Of a stretch of 64,000 nt of DNA, positions 8,290 through 15,983 are shown one piece after another; the stretch's first letter is position 1; each line of letters begins with the position of its first letter. The position numbers and the translations under genes are program-made. The stretch covers positions 1 through 64,000 of the forward strand of contig NZ_BBYF01000010.1 of NCBI RefSeq assembly GCF_001894745.1, read 5' to 3'. This DNA comes from Paenibacillus sp. NAIST15-1. GTDB lineage: Bacteria > Bacillota > Bacilli > Paenibacillales > Paenibacillaceae. The notes below the pieces were generated by a model. The model was not told where the DNA came from and did no database searches. It saw only the letters and a list, made by a program, of their open reading frames with translations.

Positions 8290-9309
8290 ATGGTTGATTT
8301 GGGCAAGGTGTTAGTAGAGGAATCACGAGGCGGTTGGTTGGAATGTGCATATACAGGACATATTGTAGGTGTTAACGAACAAGCTGAGACACTATTCCAT
8401 GTTGGCGACCCTGACTATGTAAGCTTTATGCGCTCTTCTTCGAAGCCGGTGCAGGCGCTCCCTGCTTTGTTAGCAGGTGTTCCGGAGCATTACGGATTAA
8501 GTGAGGAAGAGATCGTCTTAATGACTGCATCTCATCGTGCACAGCAGTTCCATGTACAAGCACTGGAATCGTTCATGAAGAAGACGGGGATCACTGAGGA
8601 TCAATTCGTATGCAAGCCTACCTATCCACTGAATGGCGCTGCGAGGGACGAGCGGATTGCCAACGGGCAGCCACCGCGCTCCTTATATCACAACTGCTCG
8701 GGCAAGCACTTAGGTGTTCTGGCATTATGCAAGATGATGGGGTGGCCAACCGATAATTATGCAGAACCGGAGCATCCCGTTCAGCAGAAGGTGCTACGCT
8801 TGATGTCTCAGCTTGCTGATGTGCCAGCCCCGCAAATTAAATTAGGAACGGATGGCTGCGGGTTCCCGGTATATGCTATTCCAATTCGCAATATAGCCCT
8901 CTTGTATTTGAGATTGGCTTGTCCGGATTTAATTGCAGATGAGGAAGTGCGCAGAGCGATTACACGCTTGACGAGTCTAATGAACAAACATCCATTCTAT
9001 GTATCCGGAACGGAGCTTATTTGTCCAACACTGCTGCAGGATCCGAATATCGTAGCGAAAGGCGGAGCCAAAGGCATCTATTGCTTCGGCTTGCGCGAGC
9101 AGAGAATAGGGATAGCCTTCAAAGTGATGGACGGATCGGAAGATCAATGGCCGATCATTGCTGCTGACATTTTAGAGCAGATTCAATACCCGACGACAGC
9201 AACCATCGAACGCTTAAAAAAGCTGAGCCCTGCGGAGACGAAAAACGACAATTCGAGGGTAGTAGGAATTCGCAAGCCTGCTTTTACACTTGAGTGGGTT
9301 AGATCATAA
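8290..9309 (+). CDS. Asparaginase, Rhizobium etli type (class 3)
   Basis: The 339-residue product belongs to the asparaginase family typified by the Rhizobium etli enzymes, unrelated to E. coli AnsA/AnsB. Likely catalytic residues are visible: the SxxK motif at S49-K52, a second serine at S81 (TASH), and the metal-binding set C136, K139 (NCSGKH) and C190 (DGCG). It hydrolyses L-asparagine to aspartate and ammonia in the cytoplasm. The ATG at 8290 follows aggagg by 7 bases; an in-frame ATG at 8266 lies upstream of that ribosome binding site and is rejected. It is a single-gene unit with its own terminator, next to a divergent AraC regulator. Confidence 0.85.
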   Translation: MVDLGKVLVEESRGGWLECAYTGHIVGVNEQAETLFHVGDPDYVSFMRSSSKPVQALPALLAGVPEHYGLSEEEIVLMTASHRAQQFHVQALESFMKKTGITEDQFVCKPTYPLNGAARDERIANGQPPRSLYHNCSGKHLGVLALCKMMGWPTDNYAEPEHPVQQKVLRLMSQLADVPAPQIKLGTDGCGFPVYAIPIRNIALLYLRLACPDLIADEEVRRAITRLTSLMNKHPFYVSGTELICPTLLQDPNIVAKGGAKGIYCFGLREQRIGIAFKVMDGSEDQWPIIAADILEQIQYPTTATIERLKKLSPAETKNDNSRVVGIRKPAFTLEWVRS

Positions 9310-9331
9310 GAAACTAAGAACATACTATTAG

Positions 9332-9377
9332 AACCTGCTTGTATGAGCTGAGATATGGCTTGGCAAGCAGGTTTTTT
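9332..9377 (+). terminator. Rho-independent terminator after the asparaginase gene
   Basis: Ten-pair stem aacctgcttg/caagcaggtt followed by TTTTTT. Confidence 0.85.
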
Positions 9378-9522
9378 GACAAGAAAAAAATACCACCAAG
9401 AAATCTTTAAAAAAGATTTGCAATTCAATTATCAGTCTGATATATTATTACTTGTCCTTGTTGAACGGCAACGACGACAACGAAGCAAATGAAGTTGTAC
9501 AGATTGGTTAACACAATAATAT

Positions 9523-9597
9523 GCGGACATAGCTCAGTGGTAGAGTATCGCCTTGCCAAGGCGAGGGTCGCGAGTTCGAATCTCGTTGTCCGCTCCA
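9523..9597 (+). tRNA. tRNA-Gly (GCC)
   Basis: 75-base cloverleaf with the acceptor gcggaca/tgtccgc. Anticodon loop ttgccaa gives GCC at 9555-9557. CCA is encoded. First of a second, four-gene tRNA cluster. Confidence 0.95.
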
Positions 9598-9603
9598 GAA
9601 TAT

Positions 9604-9680
9604 GCGCCCTTAGCTCAGCTGGATAGAGCGTTTGACTACGAATCAAAAGGCCGGGAGTTCGAATCTCTCAGGGCGCGCCA
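9604..9680 (+). tRNA. tRNA-Arg (ACG)
   Basis: 77-base cloverleaf with the acceptor gcgccct/agggcgc. Anticodon loop ctacgaa gives ACG at 9638-9640, normally edited to ICG. CCA is encoded. Confidence 0.95.
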
Positions 9681-9710
9681 CTTAATTTCATAATGGATTA
9701 TTTCTACTAA

Positions 9711-9793
9711 GCCGGTGTGGCGGAATTGGCAGACGCGCGCGACTCAAAATCGTGAGGGAAACCGTGGAGGTTCGAGTCCTCTCACCGGCACCA
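9711..9793 (+). tRNA. tRNA-Leu (CAA)
   Basis: 83-base class II tRNA with a long variable arm and the acceptor gccggtg/caccggc. Anticodon loop ctcaaaa gives CAA at 9745-9747. CCA is encoded. Confidence 0.93.
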
Positions 9794-9799
9794 TCCATT

Positions 9800-9876
9800 C
9801 GGGACGTAGCTCAGCTTGGTAGAGCACCTGGTTTGGGACCAGGGGGTCGCATGTTCAAATCGTGTCGTCCCGACCA
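9800..9876 (+). tRNA. tRNA-Pro (TGG)
   Basis: 77-base cloverleaf with the acceptor cgggacg/cgtcccg. Anticodon stem cctgg/ccagg encloses tttggga, giving TGG. CCA is encoded. Last gene of the second tRNA cluster. Confidence 0.95.
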
Positions 9877-9884
9877 TTATCATC

Positions 9885-9912
9885 AACCGTCGGTTATAAC
9901 CGACGGTTTTTG
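9885..9912 (+). terminator. Rho-independent terminator of the second tRNA cluster
   Basis: Perfect stem aaccgtcggtt/aaccgacggtt with a tiny loop, followed by TTTTT. Confidence 0.88.
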
Positions 9913-9980
9913 CTATTCTAATCCTTCTTTTTTTCCACCCTTCCTTCCTAGATGATTTTTCAACTTTTTTCAATTTCCCT

Positions 9981-10006
9981 TGAACGATTCTTAATGCTAA
10001 TACGTA
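9981..10006 (+). promoter_or_regulatory. Candidate SigY-type autoregulatory promoter
   Basis: TGAACG (9981-9986), a 16-base spacer, then CGTA (10003-10006), about 60 bases ahead of the sigma gene. B. subtilis SigY is known to recognise TGAACG with a CGTC-type -10 and to transcribe its own operon. The match in sequence, spacing and position is good; function is inferred. Confidence 0.55.
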
Positions 10007-10065
10007 ATATAGATGCTTTGCGCAAAGCTCGTTGCGTTATGATATTAAAGAAAGGAGGCGAATAC

Positions 10066-10590
10066 ATGTCTGAGCAGCATCGGATAGAGCGAGCAGTCAG
10101 AGGAGACATGGATGAACTTGCTGTGCTGCTGCATGAGAATTACTCCTTTCTATATAAATATGCCTTGAAATTAACGATGAGTTCTTCGAATGCTGAAGAT
10201 TTGGTTCAAGACACGATGGTGAGGTGTATGGAGAAGATTCATACGTACAATGGGAGTTCACGATTCTCGTCATGGCTAATTACGATTGCGACACGCCTGT
10301 TTTATGACAAGATGCGCCGCAAGAAAGTGGAGAGCAAATGGCGAGAGCAGGAACAAGCTGTACGTCAGCTGCGCTATCAAATGGAATCAAGCAATATGGA
10401 GTGGACGGCAGCGCTGGAGCTCCTTGGTGAGTTGTCCTACGAACAGAGGACTCCAATTGTGTTGAAATATTATTATGGATATCAGGTTAATGAAATTGCA
10501 GAAATGTTGAACGTTCAAGCAGGTACGATAAAATCACGCATGCACTATGGCTTGGAGAAGCTGCGGAAGGAGTGGAAGCAAGATGAGTGA
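10066..10590 (+). CDS. sigY: ECF sigma factor, SigY-like
   Basis: The 174-residue product has two sigma-70 domains. Region 2 covers about residues 20-85, with AEDLVQDTM and the -10 recognition stretch SSRFSSWLITIATRLFYD. Region 4 covers about 115-170, with a helix-turn-helix at NEIAEMLNVQAGTIKSRMH. It has no N- or C-terminal extension, as expected for an ECF factor. It resembles B. subtilis SigY and heads an operon with YxlC-like and YxlD/YxlE-like membrane proteins, the same arrangement as the sigY operon. The ATG at 10066 follows aaaggagg; an upstream in-frame start lacks a ribosome binding site. The signal is not visible from sequence. Confidence 0.82.
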   Translation: MSEQHRIERAVRGDMDELAVLLHENYSFLYKYALKLTMSSSNAEDLVQDTMVRCMEKIHTYNGSSRFSSWLITIATRLFYDKMRRKKVESKWREQEQAVRQLRYQMESSNMEWTAALELLGELSYEQRTPIVLKYYYGYQVNEIAEMLNVQAGTIKSRMHYGLEKLRKEWKQDE

Positions 10591-10984
10591 GAAGCAAGAT
10601 AACAAGAAAGGACATGTAGATTCTCTACATCAAGTACCGATGTCCAATCATGCTACACATCCGGAACAGGACTCGGTGTGGGAGGAGAGACTGCATCCTC
10701 ACTGGGAACACTTAGATGAATGGAGTGATCGCCATTCTCCGCATCCGAGTGCTGCCCACATCCAGCAGGTATTGCTTCAGGCGAAGAAGAGGAACCGTAA
10801 ACGGCTGTGGAAAGAACTGCTTGTCTTATGGAGTGCTGCATTGCTGCTAGTTGGCGGCGGGTGCAGTCTTGCCCAAGCGAATTGGTATATCTATGTCTGG
10901 ATGCAGCTCATTTCCCTGTGTGGCGCAGTTCTTATTTGGGCAATTTGTATCCATCCGAGCAATGGGAGTGAGCAGAATGAATAA
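10583..10984 (+). CDS. YxlC-like membrane protein, putative SigY anti-sigma component
   Basis: The 133-residue product has a charged, histidine-rich cytoplasmic half (residues 1-85) followed by two hydrophobic segments at about 87-105 and 108-126. It overlaps the end of the sigma gene by 8 bases, with aaggag upstream of the ATG, so translation is probably coupled. In B. subtilis the gene after sigY is yxlC, a two-helix membrane protein that restrains SigY with YxlD. Length and topology agree; sequence similarity could not be measured, so the assignment rests mainly on position and layout. Confidence 0.6.
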   Translation: MSEKQDNKKGHVDSLHQVPMSNHATHPEQDSVWEERLHPHWEHLDEWSDRHSPHPSAAHIQQVLLQAKKRNRKRLWKELLVLWSAALLLVGGGCSLAQANWYIYVWMQLISLCGAVLIWAICIHPSNGSEQNE

Positions 10985-11183
10985 TGGTACTGAGAATGTC
11001 CCTTGGTGGGTCTGGGTTCTAATTGGAATCATTCTGCTCATTCAAGGAACTTGGTTGTTTTTGGATGCTCGCAGGCGGAATAAGTACCCTTGGTTCTGGG
11101 GGATCTGGGGATTCACGGGAACCCCTCTCCCGCTGCTTGTCTATATATGCTTCGTTATTCGGCCGTGGAGAAAATTGAAATGA
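10977..11183 (+). CDS. Small YxlD/YxlE-like membrane protein
   Basis: The 68-residue product has two membrane helices, about residues 9-29 and 40-62. A basic connecting loop carries LDARRRNK and WFWGIWGFTG, a pattern seen in the small YxlD/YxlE and PLD-N-like membrane proteins of sigY operons. The ATG at 10977 overlaps the previous stop by 8 bases, again suggesting coupling. It probably partners the preceding protein as a negative regulator of the sigma factor. The ABC-transporter genes (yxlF, yxlG) that end the B. subtilis operon are absent; a split terminator follows instead. Confidence 0.6.
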   Translation: MNNGTENVPWWVWVLIGIILLIQGTWLFLDARRRNKYPWFWGIWGFTGTPLPLLVYICFVIRPWRKLK

Positions 11184-11237
11184 AGGAACAGACAGATTAA
11201 TTGTATAACTTCCCCTTTATCTGGGCCACACTATAAG

Positions 11238-11467
11238 AAAAGCCTCCAAGTATATAAGTGCGTGTTCAAAAAGACCGGTTTTCAGCACCGAGAAGATTGG
11301 ATGAAGCTAGGGCCTGAGGAGCGGAATGTACGTTTTAGGTACATGAGCACCGGAAGGTCCGGCTGAATTCAAGATTCGATGCCGAGTCCACTTCATGATT
11401 TACTTCGTGATCAAAAGCGGACTTTTTGAACAACATCTATAAGTGATGATTCTGGCGGCTTTTTCTT
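11238..11467 (+). terminator. sigY-operon terminator split by a MITE-like insertion
   Basis: The arms aaaagcctcca (11238-11248) and tggcggctttt (11453-11463) pair at 10 of 11 positions and are followed by T residues. Without the intervening 170-base repeat they would form an ordinary terminator with a short loop. The repeat occupies the loop, flanked by two copies of tataagtg. Confidence 0.55.
11263..11432. repeat. MITE-like element with 20-base terminal inverted repeats
   Basis: The element is 170 bases long and has no coding capacity. Its ends, TGTTCAAAAAGACCGGTTTT and AAAAGCGGACTTTTTGAACA, are inverted repeats matching at 18 of 20 positions. The 8-base sequence tataagtg lies on both sides (11253-11260 and 11438-11445), a few bases out from the repeats, and may be a target-site duplication. 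The interior carries further short inverted segments (gtacgttttaggtac). It could be a non-autonomous transposable element or a structured repeat family. No transposase is present in the window, and the family name is unknown to me. Confidence 0.6.
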
Positions 11468-11546
11468 GTGAGCAAAGCAAGATGATTCTGGCATCGTGGA
11501 ATCAAATGCTTTACTCAAATTAACAAGCAGTTAGAGGGGATTACTT

Positions 11547-12287
11547 ATGGCTCGAGAACACCGTACCGTCTCTAGGTTCTATTTTCGAGTGAAGCAATGG
11601 AAGAAGCGTTTGCGGCGCTTCCGCAAGCCGATATGGTCTTTGGCTGCAATTGTGTTGTTCGTAGCGGTAGTTGCCATTGGGATACAGTTGTCTGATCGTG
11701 TGCGCAGTATGCTGGCGGACTATGATAAGCCATCTTCGATTGAGACCTTCGCCTTATGGAAGGATAATGAGTCTAAGCTTAATGAATCAGCCCAGCTTGT
11801 GATCGCGCAGTTGGTTCAGCAGGATGAACAGCGTGAAGTTATTGCTCGCAAGCAATATATATGCGGAAAAAATGATGAAGTGTTGGGTGCAAAGCCAACA
11901 CGTGACATTATTCAGCTCGTGCTCAACCATCCAGACTGGTCGGTATCCATGGATGCAAACGGACGGGTGATCCTGGAGGAACAGGTTGAAGAGTTGTCAG
12001 GTACATGCAAGGATAAGGCGCATATTAGTCTCGATAAGGATGGGAATCTGACGTTGTATGACGGTCCGCCTGAAGGTGGAAAGGTGATACGTACATTTTT
12101 CCAATTGGATGTAGAGTCCATGGAGAGTTCGCTTCCTCCGAAGGTAATGAAGCAGCTATATCAAGGGATCCGCATTACAGATGTCGATGCTTATCATAGT
12201 GTGCTGTCTACGTTTAGCGATTATGCGATCGAAGAGACGAAGAAAGTCATGAAACCAACCCACTCGAATGAACGTATTACAAAATAG
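11547..12287 (+). CDS. bofC: BofC-like sporulation checkpoint protein
   Basis: The 246-residue product has a basic N-terminus, one membrane segment at about residues 30-50, and an extracytoplasmic region. That region carries an ICGKNDEVLG stretch and a C-terminal domain (about 170-235) rich in the LPPKVMKQLYQGI and ITDVDAYHSVLSTF elements of the BofC C-terminal family. In B. subtilis BofC is made in the forespore and restrains SpoIVB signalling to the sigma-K checkpoint. The gene keeps its place upstream of the ruv genes as in B. subtilis, although an antiporter gene lies between. The N-terminal half is divergent and longer than in B. subtilis. Confidence 0.72.
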   Translation: MAREHRTVSRFYFRVKQWKKRLRRFRKPIWSLAAIVLFVAVVAIGIQLSDRVRSMLADYDKPSSIETFALWKDNESKLNESAQLVIAQLVQQDEQREVIARKQYICGKNDEVLGAKPTRDIIQLVLNHPDWSVSMDANGRVILEEQVEELSGTCKDKAHISLDKDGNLTLYDGPPEGGKVIRTFFQLDVESMESSLPPKVMKQLYQGIRITDVDAYHSVLSTFSDYAIEETKKVMKPTHSNERITK

Positions 12288-12301
12288 AGGCAGTAACAAG
12301 T

Positions 12302-12332
12302 AGGACGCCGTAACCGACGTCCTTCTTTTTTT
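12302..12332 (+). terminator. Terminator after bofC
   Basis: Imperfect stem aggacgccg/cgacgtcct followed by a long T run. Confidence 0.65.
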
Positions 12333-12458
12333 GTATATTCTCGGGTTTAGGTCATGAAATGTAACATAAAGAAAAATGGTATGGATTGCCCTTAGCCACC
12401 TACAAAAAAAATGTCGGTTTGCGGTCATAATAATTGTACAGCGGAAAGGGGAATGCCA

Positions 12459-13634
12459 ATGGAACTTATTCTCATGTTGCTCATCATTTTGGCTTCGACA
12501 AAGATCGCAGGTGATCTCACTGTACGATTGGGTCAACCAGCCGTACTTGGTAAACTCATTGTGGGGATAATTATCGGCCCAGCTGTGCTCGGATGGGTTT
12601 CAGACGGTGAACTAATTAAGGAAATGGCGGAAGTTGGCGTCATTTTGCTTATGTTCATTGCTGGTCTGGAGACAGATTTGGATGAATTGAAGAAGAATTG
12701 GAAGGCGGCGTTCGCAGTAGCAATCGGCGGGGTCATTCTTCCTTTTATCGGTGGATATAGTGGTGGTCTGTTGTTCGGATTAGATTCGAACCAATCCATG
12801 TTTGTTGGTCTGCTGCTCTGCGCTACATCGGTAAGTATTTCGGTACAGACACTGAAGGATCTAGGACAGCTTAGCACTAGGGAAGGTACGACCATTCTTG
12901 GTGCAGCCGTCGTGGATGACATCCTGGTTGTCATACTTCTTGCCTTCATGCTCAGCTTGCTCGGTGCAGGCGGTGGCGCTTCAATCGGACTTATTATCGG
13001 GAAAAAAGTTCTTTTCTTCGTAGTAGCAATACTAGCAGGGATTTATGTAGTGCCTCGAGTGATGAAGTGGCTTGCACCGCTTCGCGTTACCGAAGCTGTT
13101 ATTAGTGCGGCACTTATTATTTGTTTTGCCTTTTCTTACTTTGCAGACTATTTGGGCGTTGCAGGCATTATCGGTGCATTCGCTGCCGGGATTGCCATCT
13201 CGCAGACGAAGTTCAAGCATGAGGTAGAACATCGCCTTGAGCCAATTGCTTACGGTATCTTCGTACCAATCTTCTTCGTAAGTGTTGGGATTAATGTCAA
13301 CTTCGAAGGCCTCGGGGAGTATGTATGGTTTATTGTACTGTTTACCGTTATTGCAATTGTAACGAAGCTGTTCGGCTGTGGATTGGGAGCTCGACTGACT
13401 GGATTTGATCGCAAGAGTGCGATCGGGATCGGCTCCGGAATGGTATCCCGCGGTGAGGTTGCACTTATTATTGCAACGACGGGTCTTGAAGGCGCCTTGT
13501 TCGATAAAGTGTATTTCACACCATTCGTTATTGTCATCATTATGACGACATTGGTGACGCCTCCGATGTTGAAGATAGCATTCCGTCATTCTACAACTGA
13601 GACAGCGGCAAATCAAGTATCAGCTGGGAAGTAA
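12459..13634 (+). CDS. Cation:proton antiporter, CPA2/KefB-like
   Basis: The 391-residue product has about twelve membrane segments. It carries the features of the CPA2 Na+/K+:H+ antiporter domain: a GQPAVLGKLIVGIIIGP motif near the start, LMFIAGLETD, and the ion-binding aspartate in AAVVDDILVV. There is no C-terminal RCK/TrkA domain, so it is closer to NapA/YjbQ-like short forms than to full KefB. It probably exchanges Na+ or K+ for protons at the membrane. The ATG at 12459 has aaagggg seven bases upstream; an ATG two codons earlier is too close to it. It lies between bofC and ruvC as a separate unit. Confidence 0.82.
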   Translation: MELILMLLIILASTKIAGDLTVRLGQPAVLGKLIVGIIIGPAVLGWVSDGELIKEMAEVGVILLMFIAGLETDLDELKKNWKAAFAVAIGGVILPFIGGYSGGLLFGLDSNQSMFVGLLLCATSVSISVQTLKDLGQLSTREGTTILGAAVVDDILVVILLAFMLSLLGAGGGASIGLIIGKKVLFFVVAILAGIYVVPRVMKWLAPLRVTEAVISAALIICFAFSYFADYLGVAGIIGAFAAGIAISQTKFKHEVEHRLEPIAYGIFVPIFFVSVGINVNFEGLGEYVWFIVLFTVIAIVTKLFGCGLGARLTGFDRKSAIGIGSGMVSRGEVALIIATTGLEGALFDKVYFTPFVIVIIMTTLVTPPMLKIAFRHSTTETAANQVSAGK

Positions 13635-13769
13635 TCGGCCGTAAGTAGGCTGTTTTCCCTGCAAACATCATAGGAATGACTCATTCTCTTCTTCACGATC
13701 TATGTTATAATGGAGTGAACACATATGTTCGCTTACTGGTACATGGATGCGGTGAGGGAGAGATTTTTT

Positions 13770-14273
13770 TTGCGTATTTTGGGGATTGACCCAGGGATTG
13801 CGATTGCAGGATTTGGGTTTGTAGATAAACAAGGAAGTCGGATTGTACCTGTACAATATGGCTGTATTCAGACAGAACCTTCGACAGCGCCGGAGATGCG
13901 GCTGCTGCAGGTGTATGAAGCTACGGAGCAGCTGCTAGACAAGTATAAACCAGATTCTATGGGAATAGAGAAATTGTTCTTCAATCGAAATGTCACGAAT
14001 GCGTTTGCTGTTGGACAAGCACGCGGTGTTATCATTCTAGCAGCTGCCAAGCGCGGCATACCGATTGCAGAATATACGCCCATGCAGGTGAAGCAGGCTG
14101 TTGTTGGTTATGGGAAGGCAGAGAAGAAGCAGGTTCAAGAGATGGTGAAGCTGTTCTTGAAGCTGAAGGAGATACCGAAGCCCGATGATGTTGCTGATGC
14201 TCTTGCGGTGGCGATATGCCATGCGCATTCGAGTGGGCTTAATGACAAATTGAATGGAGTATGGCGATCATGA
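13770..14273 (+). CDS. ruvC: Holliday junction resolvase RuvC
   Basis: The 167-residue product has the RNase H-like fold of RuvC. The acidic catalytic residues are in GIDPG near the N-terminus, GIEKLFF (about residue 65) and KPDDVADALAVA (two aspartates near 140). It cuts Holliday junctions with RuvAB. I chose the TTG start at 13770 because it gives the canonical MRILGIDPG opening and follows ggtgagggag by 9 bases; an in-frame ATG at 13725 has no ribosome binding site. A TATAAT at 13706-13711 may be the -10 of the ruv operon. B. subtilis itself lacks ruvC, using RecU instead. Confidence 0.92.
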   Translation: MRILGIDPGIAIAGFGFVDKQGSRIVPVQYGCIQTEPSTAPEMRLLQVYEATEQLLDKYKPDSMGIEKLFFNRNVTNAFAVGQARGVIILAAAKRGIPIAEYTPMQVKQAVVGYGKAEKKQVQEMVKLFLKLKEIPKPDDVADALAVAICHAHSSGLNDKLNGVWRS

Positions 14274-14896
14274 TCGATTTTTTGCGTGGACAGGTTGCTC
14301 ATTTAGAAACCGAATATATCGTCTTGGATGTTCAAGGCGTTGGGTACCGTGTCTTTACCCCGAATCCCTATGCTTTTGCAAAGCAGGAAGGGGCAGTCAC
14401 CGTATATATTCATTATCATGTGCGTGAGGATGCAACATTGCTCTTTGGATTCAGCTCGCGAGAGGAGCAGAAGCTATTCCGCAGGCTGATCGATGTGAAC
14501 GGAGTAGGGCCGAAGGTAGCGCTTGGCATTCTAGCAGGCTGTGGCAAGCCGGAAGCAGTTGTAACTGCCATTCAGCAAGAGAATATTGTGTTCTTAACGA
14601 AGCTGCCGGGTATCGGCAAGAAGACGGCTCAGCGTATCATTCTGGATCTGAAGGATAAGCTGGACGGTATCGGACTGGATATCCATCCGGACGCCTTGTT
14701 CATGAATGTCACAGTAGCAGACGATGACAGTGTGGACGGCAATGTATGGTCAGAGGCTAGAGAAGCACTCAAAGCATTGGGATATACAGAGACAGAACTT
14801 GATCGTGTATGGAATGACTTGCAACATCGCATTCATGCGGATGAAAGTGTAGATTCTTTAATGAAGAAGGCGCTGCAGGCGTTGTTTAAAGGATAA
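14270..14896 (+). CDS. ruvA: Holliday junction branch migration protein RuvA
   Basis: The 208-residue product matches RuvA: an N-terminal OB-fold domain (MIDFLRGQV), then paired helix-hairpin-helix motifs ([13 protein letters not shown] at about 80 and [16 protein letters not shown] at about 115), and a C-terminal domain that contacts RuvB. It binds four-way junctions as a tetramer. The ATG at 14270 overlaps the ruvC stop (ATGA), so the two are translationally coupled; an ATG three codons earlier sits too close to its ggag. Confidence 0.93.
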   Translation: MIDFLRGQVAHLETEYIVLDVQGVGYRVFTPNPYAFAKQEGAVTVYIHYHVREDATLLFGFSSREEQKLFRRLIDVNGVGPKVALGILAGCGKPEAVVTAIQQENIVFLTKLPGIGKKTAQRIILDLKDKLDGIGLDIHPDALFMNVTVADDDSVDGNVWSEAREALKALGYTETELDRVWNDLQHRIHADESVDSLMKKALQALFKG

Positions 14897-14910
14897 GAAA
14901 GGCGGTTAAG

Positions 14911-15921
14911 ATGGAAGAGCACGAACGCATCATATCAGCCAATTGCATGATGGAAGATCAGGCAGTCGAGTTAAGCCTAAGACCGCGTTATTTGTCCGAG
15001 TATATCGGTCAGTCGCAGGTGAAGGATAATTTGAAGGTTTTCATTGAAGCTGCTAAGCTCCGCAAGGAAGCGCTTGACCATGTCCTGCTGTATGGACCTC
15101 CTGGTCTTGGAAAGACGACCTTATCTAACATTATTGCCAATGAGCTTGGCGTAAATATTCGTACGACTTCGGGGCCGGCGATTGAGAGACCGGGCGATCT
15201 CGCGGCATTGCTAACGAACTTGCAGGAAGGGGATGTCCTCTTCATAGACGAGATTCATAGACTGCATCGGACTGTAGAAGAAGTATTGTATCCGGCTATG
15301 GAGGACTTTGCACTCGATATTATTATCGGGAAGGGGCCGAGCGCCAGATCCGTTCGTCTGGATCTGCCGAAGTTCACCTTGATCGGTGCCACAACTAGAG
15401 CGGGATTACTCTCGGCTCCGCTTCGTGATCGCTTCGGTGTTGTGAGCCGCTTGGAGTTCTACAATAAGGATGAATTGAGCTATATCGTGTCGCGTGCCGC
15501 GGACATATTGGAAGTCCAAATTGTGGGGGAAGCAGCGGATGAGATTGCTGTTCGATCAAGAGGGACGCCGCGGATTGCTAACCGATTATTAAAGCGGGTG
15601 AGAGATTTTGCGCAAGTACGTGGTGATGGCATCATTACCGCAGCCATTGCGAAGGAATCGCTGCGCCTTATTCAGGTTGATCCACTTGGCCTTGATCAAA
15701 TTGATCACAAAATGCTGCGCACGATGATTACGAATTTCCGTGGAGGCCCAGTAGGGCTGGATACGATTGCGGCAACGATTGGCGAAGAGAGCCAGACCAT
15801 CGAGGATGTATACGAGCCGTATTTGCTGCAAATCGGTTTTCTTCAGCGGACACCTCGGGGTAGAATGGTTACCCCTCAAGCCTATACTCATTTAGGATTG
15901 CCTATACCGGAACAAAATTAA
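14911..15921 (+). CDS. ruvB: Holliday junction branch migration helicase RuvB
   Basis: The 336-residue AAA+ motor has Walker [10 protein letters not shown], Walker B FIDEIHRL, sensor IGATTRAG, the arginine-finger region APLRDRFG, and a C-terminal winged helix ending in [10 protein letters not shown]. It drives branch migration on RuvA-bound junctions. It lies 14 bases after ruvA with aaaggcgg as the ribosome binding site. Third gene of the ruvCAB operon. Confidence 0.96.
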   Translation: MEEHERIISANCMMEDQAVELSLRPRYLSEYIGQSQVKDNLKVFIEAAKLRKEALDHVLLYGPPGLGKTTLSNIIANELGVNIRTTSGPAIERPGDLAALLTNLQEGDVLFIDEIHRLHRTVEEVLYPAMEDFALDIIIGKGPSARSVRLDLPKFTLIGATTRAGLLSAPLRDRFGVVSRLEFYNKDELSYIVSRAADILEVQIVGEAADEIAVRSRGTPRIANRLLKRVRDFAQVRGDGIITAAIAKESLRLIQVDPLGLDQIDHKMLRTMITNFRGGPVGLDTIAATIGEESQTIEDVYEPYLLQIGFLQRTPRGRMVTPQAYTHLGLPIPEQN

Positions 15922-15983
15922 GTAAAACGCGTACAAATTGGCGTATGCAGAGGAGACGTGACAGAGGAAAGGAATGGGGAAAC

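Noticed and set aside
9523-9912. tRNA cluster as a phage or island attachment site
   Set aside because: No integrase, direct repeat of a tRNA 3' end, or foreign-looking gene block is visible on either side.
13032-13616. Long open frame on the minus strand inside the antiporter gene
   Set aside because: It lies wholly opposite a clear 12-helix antiporter gene, has no ribosome binding site and its product has no recognisable features.
15945-15983. Upstream ATG for the SpoIID-like protein
   Set aside because: No ribosome binding site, and it would add 13 charged residues before the signal peptide; the TTG at 15984 is better supported.
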